Of a DNA stretch of 54,501 nucleotides, positions 50,273 to 54,501 are shown one piece after another. Within the stretch, counting starts at the first letter, position 1, and every line of letters begins with the position of its first letter. The DNA is from Streptomyces sp. OfavH-34-F (lineage in GTDB: Bacteria; Actinomycetota; Actinomycetes; Streptomycetales; Streptomycetaceae). Location: positions 1 to 54,501 of the forward strand of contig NZ_JAKRGC010000013.1 of assembly GCF_022347745.1 (NCBI RefSeq). The letters are read 5' to 3'. The translations under genes and the position numbers were made by a program. The notes under the pieces were generated by a model that did not search any database, was not told where the DNA came from, and saw only the letters and a program-made list of their open reading frames with translations.

Positions 50273-51163
50273 CTGAACCGCATCAAGAGCATCCTGACCG
50301 TACTGAGCGCGGTCGTCGCGACCGCGGCCTTCCTGCCCGGCGTCGCCGCTGCCGCGCCGACCGTCTCGGACACCGTCGCGTCCGGGGCATGCGCACCGCT
50401 GTGGAAGTCCTCGACCGCCTACACGGCGGGCGGAACCGTCTCGCATCATGGCCGGAACTGGACGGCGAAGTGGTGGACGCAGAACGAGAACCCGGGCGCC
50501 ACGAGCGTCTGGGCGGACGGGGGCGCGTGCACGGGGGGAGTGTCCGACTTCGTCATCAGCGAGGAGGAGTTCGACGCGATCTTCCCCAAGCGCCACCCCT
50601 TCTACACGTACCAGGGGCTGATCGACGCGCTGCACGCGTACCCGCGCTTCGCCAACACCGGTACCGAGCAGACCAGGAGCCGCGAGGCGGCGGCGTTCCT
50701 GACGCACGCCGACTTCGAATCGGTCGGCCTGCAATACGTGAAGGAGATCAACGAGGACAACTACTGGATCAAGTGCGACTACAGCCAGCCGTTCGGCTGT
50801 CCGGCGGGCCAGTCCGCGTACTACGGGCGCGGTCCGATCATGTTCAGCTGGAACTTCAACTACAAGGCGGCCGGTGACGCGCTCGGCCTCGATCTGCTCA
50901 ACGACCCGTGGATGGTGGAGCGCGATCCGTCGGTCGCCTGGCAGACCGCGCTCTGGTACTGGAACACGCAGAACGGCCCCGGCACCATGACGTCCCATGA
51001 GGCCATGGTCGGCGGCGCGGGCTTCGGTGAGACGATCCGCTCGCTGAACGGCTCGCTGGAGTGCAACGGCGGCAACCCCGGCTCGGTGCGGGCAAGGGCC
51101 GCCAAGTACGAGCACATCACGGAGGTCATCGGCGTCGACCCGGGCTCGCACCTCACCTGCTGA
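50273..51163 (+). CDS. GH19 chitinase, diverged active site (paralog 1)
   Basis: A 296-residue secreted protein. The in-frame sequence begins LNRIKSILTVLSAVVATAAF (signal peptide), with cleavage likely after VAAAA. A small CBM5/12-type chitin-binding domain follows (TAYTAGGTVSHHGRNWTAKW), then GH19 (about 90-296). It has no ATG/GTG/TTG before the signal; CTG 50273, 9 nt after GAAGGAG, fits, or one extra base in the reading from GTG 50263. The active-site stretch is DFESVGLQYVKE where the neighbour has SHETGGLVYVKE, and GPIMF stands for GPIQL. Both Glu remain. Confidence 0.85.
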   Translation: MNRIKSILTVLSAVVATAAFLPGVAAAAPTVSDTVASGACAPLWKSSTAYTAGGTVSHHGRNWTAKWWTQNENPGATSVWADGGACTGGVSDFVISEEEFDAIFPKRHPFYTYQGLIDALHAYPRFANTGTEQTRSREAAAFLTHADFESVGLQYVKEINEDNYWIKCDYSQPFGCPAGQSAYYGRGPIMFSWNFNYKAAGDALGLDLLNDPWMVERDPSVAWQTALWYWNTQNGPGTMTSHEAMVGGAGFGETIRSLNGSLECNGGNPGSVRARAAKYEHITEVIGVDPGSHLTC

Positions 51164-51172
51164 CGCCTTTTC

Positions 51173-51225
51173 AAACCCCGGAACGGCCGCGGTCCCGCAT
51201 CGCGGACAGGTTCCGGGGTTTTTCG
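51173..51225 (+). terminator. Terminator between the chitinase genes
   Basis: Arms AAACCCCGGAAC and its complement, with T-run TTTTT. Confidence 0.9.
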
Positions 51226-51245
51226 CTCCTTGGGGTCAATTTGCC

Positions 51246-51273
51246 TGGTCCAGACCTTGACAGGTCCAGACCA
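51246..51273 (+). promoter_or_regulatory. DasR-like operator and -35 box of chitinase 2
   Basis: TGGTCCAGACCT-N4-AGGTCCAGACCA with TTGACA inside, closely matching the operator of the first gene. Confidence 0.8.
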
Positions 51274-51349
51274 ATCGCGCTTGAGTGACGGCAACCCCCC
51301 ACAGCGGCGCACCGCGACGAGTCGTGCGCCGCGACGAAGGAGTGTGCAG

Positions 51350-52246
51350 ATGTACCGACGCATCATGGGCCTGCTCGCCGCGCTGGGCGCGGTTGTCGCG
51401 GGAGTCGTCGTACTTCCCGCCACCACGGCATCGGCCGCCGACTGCGCGGCCCCCTGGAGTGCCGGCTCCGTCTACACCGGCGGCGGCACGGCCTCGTACA
51501 ACGGGCACAACTGGACTGCCAAGTGGTGGACGCAGAACGAGAAGCCCGGCAGCTCCGACGTCTGGTCCGACAAGGGCGCGTGCGGCAGCGGTGGCGGGAC
51601 GGACCCCGGCGATCCGGGCACGCCCTCCGGCTTCGTGGTCAGCGAGGCGCAGTTCAACCAGATGTTCCCCAACCGCAGTTCCTTCTACACGTACAGCGGA
51701 CTGGTCGACGCCCTGGGGGCCTACCCGGGCTTCGCCAAGACCGGCAGCGACACCGTGAAGAAGCAGGAGGCCGCCGCCTTCCTCGCCAACGTCAGCCACG
51801 AGACCGGCGGACTGGTGTACGTCAAGGAGCAGAACACCGCCAACTACCCGCACTACTGCGACAGCAGCCAGCCCTACGGCTGCCCGGCCGGCCAGGCCGC
51901 GTACTACGGACGCGGTCCGATCCAGCTCAGCTGGAACTTCAACTACAAGGCGGCCGGGGACGCGCTCGGCATCGACCTGCTGGGCAACCCGTACCTGGTC
52001 GAGCAGAACTCCGCCGTGGCCTGGAAGACCGGCCTCTGGTACTGGAACACCCAGAACGGCCCCGGCACCATGACCGCGCACAACGCCATGGTGAACGGCG
52101 CCGGTTTCGGTGAGACGATCCGCTCCATCAACGGGTCGCTGGAGTGCAACGGCGGCAACCCCGCCCAGGTCCAGAGCCGCGTCAACAAGTACCAGGCATT
52201 CGTGCAGATTCTCGGCACCACGCCCGGCTCCAACCTGAGCTGCTGA
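51350..52246 (+). CDS. GH19 chitinase (paralog 2, intact)
   Basis: A 298-residue secreted enzyme that cleaves chitin. Signal peptide (MYRRIMGLLAALGAVVAGVV, cleavage near ATTASAA), CBM5/12-type chitin-binding domain (SVYTGGGTASYNGHNWTAKW), a Gly/Pro linker (GGGTDPGDPGTPSG), then GH19. NVSHETGGLVYVKEQN has both catalytic Glu, and RGPIQLSWNFNYKAAGDALG the substrate-side residues. ATG 51350 lies 7 nt after GAAGGAG. It is under its own DasR-like promoter and resembles ChiF/ChiG of S. coelicolor. Confidence 0.97.
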   Translation: MYRRIMGLLAALGAVVAGVVVLPATTASAADCAAPWSAGSVYTGGGTASYNGHNWTAKWWTQNEKPGSSDVWSDKGACGSGGGTDPGDPGTPSGFVVSEAQFNQMFPNRSSFYTYSGLVDALGAYPGFAKTGSDTVKKQEAAAFLANVSHETGGLVYVKEQNTANYPHYCDSSQPYGCPAGQAAYYGRGPIQLSWNFNYKAAGDALGIDLLGNPYLVEQNSAVAWKTGLWYWNTQNGPGTMTAHNAMVNGAGFGETIRSINGSLECNGGNPAQVQSRVNKYQAFVQILGTTPGSNLSC

Positions 52247-52265
52247 CCGACGAGTTCACTCGTGT

Positions 52266-52303
52266 GGGGGATGCCTCCGGCCTCGTGGCCGGAGGCATCC
52301 CCC
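52266..52303 (+). terminator. Terminator of chitinase 2
   Basis: A 17-bp perfect stem (GGGGGATGCCTCCGGCC and its complement), 4-nt loop. Confidence 0.9.
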
Positions 52304-52391
52304 CTCGCGTTGTCAGTGGTGGCCCCTAGCGTCGGAAGCGTCAGTCAGCGGCACGGGCGGCGGTCGGCGCACGAGGGAAGAGGTCACCACG

Positions 52392-53534
52392 ATGGAATTC
52401 AGGATCGAACGCGGCGAACTGGCGAATGCCGTGGCCTGGGCCGCCCGGGTACTGCCCGCCAGGTCCCCCGTGCCCGTCCTGGGCGGCCTGCTGCTGGAGG
52501 CGGCGGACGGCGGACTGAGCATCTCCGGCCTGGACTACGAGGCGTCCGCCCGCATCGAGGCCGTGGCCCGCACCGAGCGGCCGGGCAAGGTCCTGGTCAT
52601 GGGCCGCCGGCTGCTGGACGTGTGCAAGGTGCTGCCCGAGGGGGCGGTGGAGTGCGCCGTCGAGGGCTCGCGGTTCACGGTGAGGAGCGGGGGCGCCGGC
52701 TTCGGCCTCTCGGTCCTCCCGCTGGACGACTACCCCGCGCTGCCGCCGCTGCCGGAAGTCCTCGGGGAGGTGGACGGACAGGAGTTCGCGGCGGCCGTCG
52801 CTCATGTGTCGGTGGCCGCCGGCCGGGACGACACCCTTCCCACGCTCACCGGCATCCGGCTCGGCCTCGACGGTGAGCGGATGACCCTGGCGGCGACGGA
52901 TCGCTACCGCTTCGCCGTCCGTACGCTCGACTGGCGGCCTGCCGCGGACGGCGTCACGGCGGACGTCGTCGTCTCGGCCCGCCGGCTCAGCGAGATCGCC
53001 CGCTCGGTCGGGGCCCGCCCCGGTACGGTCCGCCTCGCCCTGGACGGCGGCTCGGCCGGATTCGAGCGGGAGGGCATGCGCACCACGGTCCGGCTGCTCG
53101 ACGGCAGACTCCCGCGCCACGACAAGCTGTTCGTGCTGGACCGGCCGGTCAGAGCGGTGACGGCACGCGAATCGCTGGTCGAGGCCGTGAAACGGGTCGC
53201 GGTGGTGGCGGACGGCGACAGCCCGCTCCAGTTCGCCTTCGCCTCGGACTCCGTCCTGCTCCAGGCCGGGTACGAGGACGACGTCGCCTCCCAGCGGCTG
53301 CCCGCCGCGCTCCTGGGGACCGACGAGATCACCGTCGCGTTCAACCCGTCGTACCTGATGGACGCGCTGGCCTCGTTCGACACCCCGGTCGTCCGGTTCC
53401 AGCTGATGGGCCAGGGCCAGCGCGCCATGATCACCGGGCACCCGGACCACGAGGACGCGGCGGCCGCCGCGGACGGAGCGGGGGACACGGTCCACCAGCA
53501 CCTGCTCATGTCCGTCCGGCCGCTGGTCCAGTGA
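52392..53534 (+). CDS. DnaN-type sliding clamp paralog
   Basis: A 380-residue homologue of the DNA polymerase III beta clamp, complete with three domains: FRIERGELANAVAWAARVLP, PTLTGIRLGLDGERMTLAATDRYRFAV (typical of domain 2) and AFNPSYLMDALASFDTP..HLLMSVRPL at the end. The main dnaN lies with dnaA and recF near oriC and is not here, so this is a second clamp. It has no operon partner. ATG 52392; the site is weak (GAAGAGGTCACCACG). A hairpin (53552-53581) follows. Confidence 0.92.
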   Translation: MEFRIERGELANAVAWAARVLPARSPVPVLGGLLLEAADGGLSISGLDYEASARIEAVARTERPGKVLVMGRRLLDVCKVLPEGAVECAVEGSRFTVRSGGAGFGLSVLPLDDYPALPPLPEVLGEVDGQEFAAAVAHVSVAAGRDDTLPTLTGIRLGLDGERMTLAATDRYRFAVRTLDWRPAADGVTADVVVSARRLSEIARSVGARPGTVRLALDGGSAGFEREGMRTTVRLLDGRLPRHDKLFVLDRPVRAVTARESLVEAVKRVAVVADGDSPLQFAFASDSVLLQAGYEDDVASQRLPAALLGTDEITVAFNPSYLMDALASFDTPVVRFQLMGQGQRAMITGHPDHEDAAAAADGAGDTVHQHLLMSVRPLVQ

Positions 53535-53551
53535 GGACGCGGGCGCGGACG

Positions 53552-53581
53552 GCCGGTGCCGGAACTCCTGCCGGCACCGGC
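53552..53581. terminator. Bidirectional terminator
   Basis: Arms GCCGGTGCCGG / CCGGCACCGGC between convergent genes. Confidence 0.8.
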
Positions 53582-53605
53582 GGCCCCGCCCGCTCCGAGG
53601 GCTCG

Positions 53606-54501
53606 TCAGCCGGTCTTCGTGTACGTGAGCTTCTCGCCGCTGGACGTGTTCTCACGGCTCAGCCGGCCGTCCGGGAGCAGGGTGAGTGTGGTCGGCGCGC
53701 CCGGGGAGCAGGAGGCCGCGGGCTCGCCCTGGGTGACGGTGGACGGGCCGATGCTGACCGGTTCGCCGGTGGCGGCCTCCTCCGTCAGGGCCGCCTCGAA
53801 GACGCAGTGGTAGGTGCCGCCGCCGGAGAGCGGCCCCTCGGCGGTCAGGGTGAGCACGACGTCGCCCACCTCGCCCTGCCGGATGACCAGTTCCCGGGTG
53901 GAATGCCCGGTGGCGTTGTCGATGCTGCCGGACCAGGAGCCCAGGTAGGCCTCGGGGATGCCGCCCTCCACGTCGTCGGGCGACGGACTCGTGGAGATGT
54001 CGGGGGAGGGGGAGACCTCCACCGTCTCGGTCGGGGTGGGGCCGGCCGAGCGGGTGGGCTTCGGCCCGGGGCTGTCTCCCCTGTCGTTCATGAGCGCGTA
54101 GACGGACCCGCCGGCTCCTATCGCCACCAGCACGGCGACGACGATCAGCGCGATGGTCGGACCCCGGCGCCTGCGGGCCGGTTCCGGAGCGGGGGCCGGG
54201 TGCTGGATGCCGGTGGGGTAGCCGGGGCCGTACGGGGGTGTGGCACCCGGGCCGGGCTGCTGCGGGTAACCGTAGGGGTAGCCGTGGACCGGGTTCGGCT
54301 GCAGCGGATAGCCGTAGCCCTGGCCGTGCTGGAGCTGCTGCTGGGGGTGGCCGTAGCTCTGGACGTGCTGCGGCTGGGCCGGTTGGTGCGGGTGGCCGTA
54401 GCCGGGCGGCGGCGCGACGGGCGGGGGCCCGCTCCGCGGGGTGGCGGGCCCGGCCGCGACGGGCGGCGCGGGGACCGGGCCCGGGGCGGGCTGACCGGGG
54501 G
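53606..54501 (-). CDS. Membrane protein with Pro/Gln-rich part, 5' end outside
   Basis: The frame is open from the stop at 53606 to the window edge, nearly 300 codons. From the N-terminal side: a Pro/Gln/Tyr/Gly-rich region (repeats such as GYGHPHQPAQPQ and GYPYGYPQQPG), RRRR, one membrane helix (PTIALIVVAVLVAIGAGGSV) and a Ser/Thr/Pro linker. Then an outside domain of about 110 residues (YLGSWSGSIDNATG..YHCVFEAALTEEA) with two Cys. Such a C terminus is common in Streptomyces Ser/Thr kinases and in small membrane proteins; the kinase part, if any, would lie beyond position 54501. Confidence 0.8.
   Translation of the reverse strand, partial: PGQPAPGPVPAPPVAAGPATPRSGPPPVAPPPGYGHPHQPAQPQHVQSYGHPQQQLQHGQGYGYPLQPNPVHGYPYGYPQQPGPGATPPYGPGYPTGIQHPAPAPEPARRRRGPTIALIVVAVLVAIGAGGSVYALMNDRGDSPGPKPTRSAGPTPTETVEVSPSPDISTSPSPDDVEGGIPEAYLGSWSGSIDNATGHSTRELVIRQGEVGDVVLTLTAEGPLSGGGTYHCVFEAALTEEAATGEPVSIGPSTVTQGEPAASCSPGAPTTLTLLPDGRLSRENTSSGEKLTYTKTG

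Overview
The window is chromosomal DNA from a Streptomyces species or a very close relative. The evidence is the high G+C content with G/C-ending codons, many GTG starts, leaderless genes with a TANNNT hexamer 6-8 nt before the start codon, HspR-type heat-shock control (dnaK-grpE-dnaJ-hspR and clpB behind CTTGAGT-N7-ACTCAAG repeats), DasR-like chitinase operators and a ParB-type parS palindrome. The gene order (dcd, the dnaK operon, clpB, pyrE, fba, kynA-kynU, purA) is, as I remember it, that of the conserved core arm of Streptomyces chromosomes near oriC.

Layout. Positions 1-4009 hold a coupled pair of unknown cell-envelope-like genes, a small protein with a putative amyloid-signalling tail beside a two-helix membrane peptide, a Nudix hydrolase and an alpha/beta hydrolase. 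Positions 4363-10089 are bounded by an imperfect 83-bp direct repeat that contains the 3' part of a tRNA-Gly gene plus its terminator. The intact tRNA-Gly(CCC) stands at 10049-10119. Between the repeats lie a VapBC-type toxin-antitoxin pair, a HEAT-like protein, an AT-richer pentapeptide-repeat membrane protein, two frameshifted pseudogenes and a UDP-glucose 6-dehydrogenase. This looks like a small, eroded integrated segment without a surviving integrase. Positions 10321-16014 carry a zinc-ribbon micro-ORF, dcd, a phosphoribosyltransferase, a Yip1-like membrane protein, a membrane Fe-S electron carrier resembling mycobacterial EtfD behind paired TACT-N4-AGTA palindromes, and a short sugar transferase.

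Positions 16199-25696 form the heat-shock block: dnaK-grpE-dnaJ-hspR, then clpB. Set into it is a three-gene cassette (20658-22350): a LuxR-type regulator, divergent from a secreted peptide with four tandem DIGW repeats, which is translationally coupled to a Rieske-like protein that lacks the usual ligands. I consider this cassette the best candidate for an undescribed system. Positions 25992-37507 hold an MFS transporter, a YbjN-family protein, two PLP aminotransferases, a Gly/Cys/His-rich membrane peptide, a DUF2617 protein, a membrane spermidine-synthase-like protein, an SRPBCC protein, an aldose-1-epimerase, pyrE (with parS in its terminator), fba and a DUF3151 protein.

Positions 37609-48610 start with a 169-bp MITE-like element just upstream of the tryptophan-to-anthranilate genes (kynA, kynU and a probable arylformamidase). 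Then come a two-component system, a cytochrome P450, and an ABC exporter divergent from a MarR/GbsR-like regulator, followed by a lipid-kinase-like protein. Positions 48797-54501 hold purA, two tandem GH19 chitinases with DasR-like promoters (the first with a diverged active site and a CTG or frameshifted start), a second DnaN-type sliding clamp, and the C-terminal part of a Pro-rich membrane protein that runs off the window.
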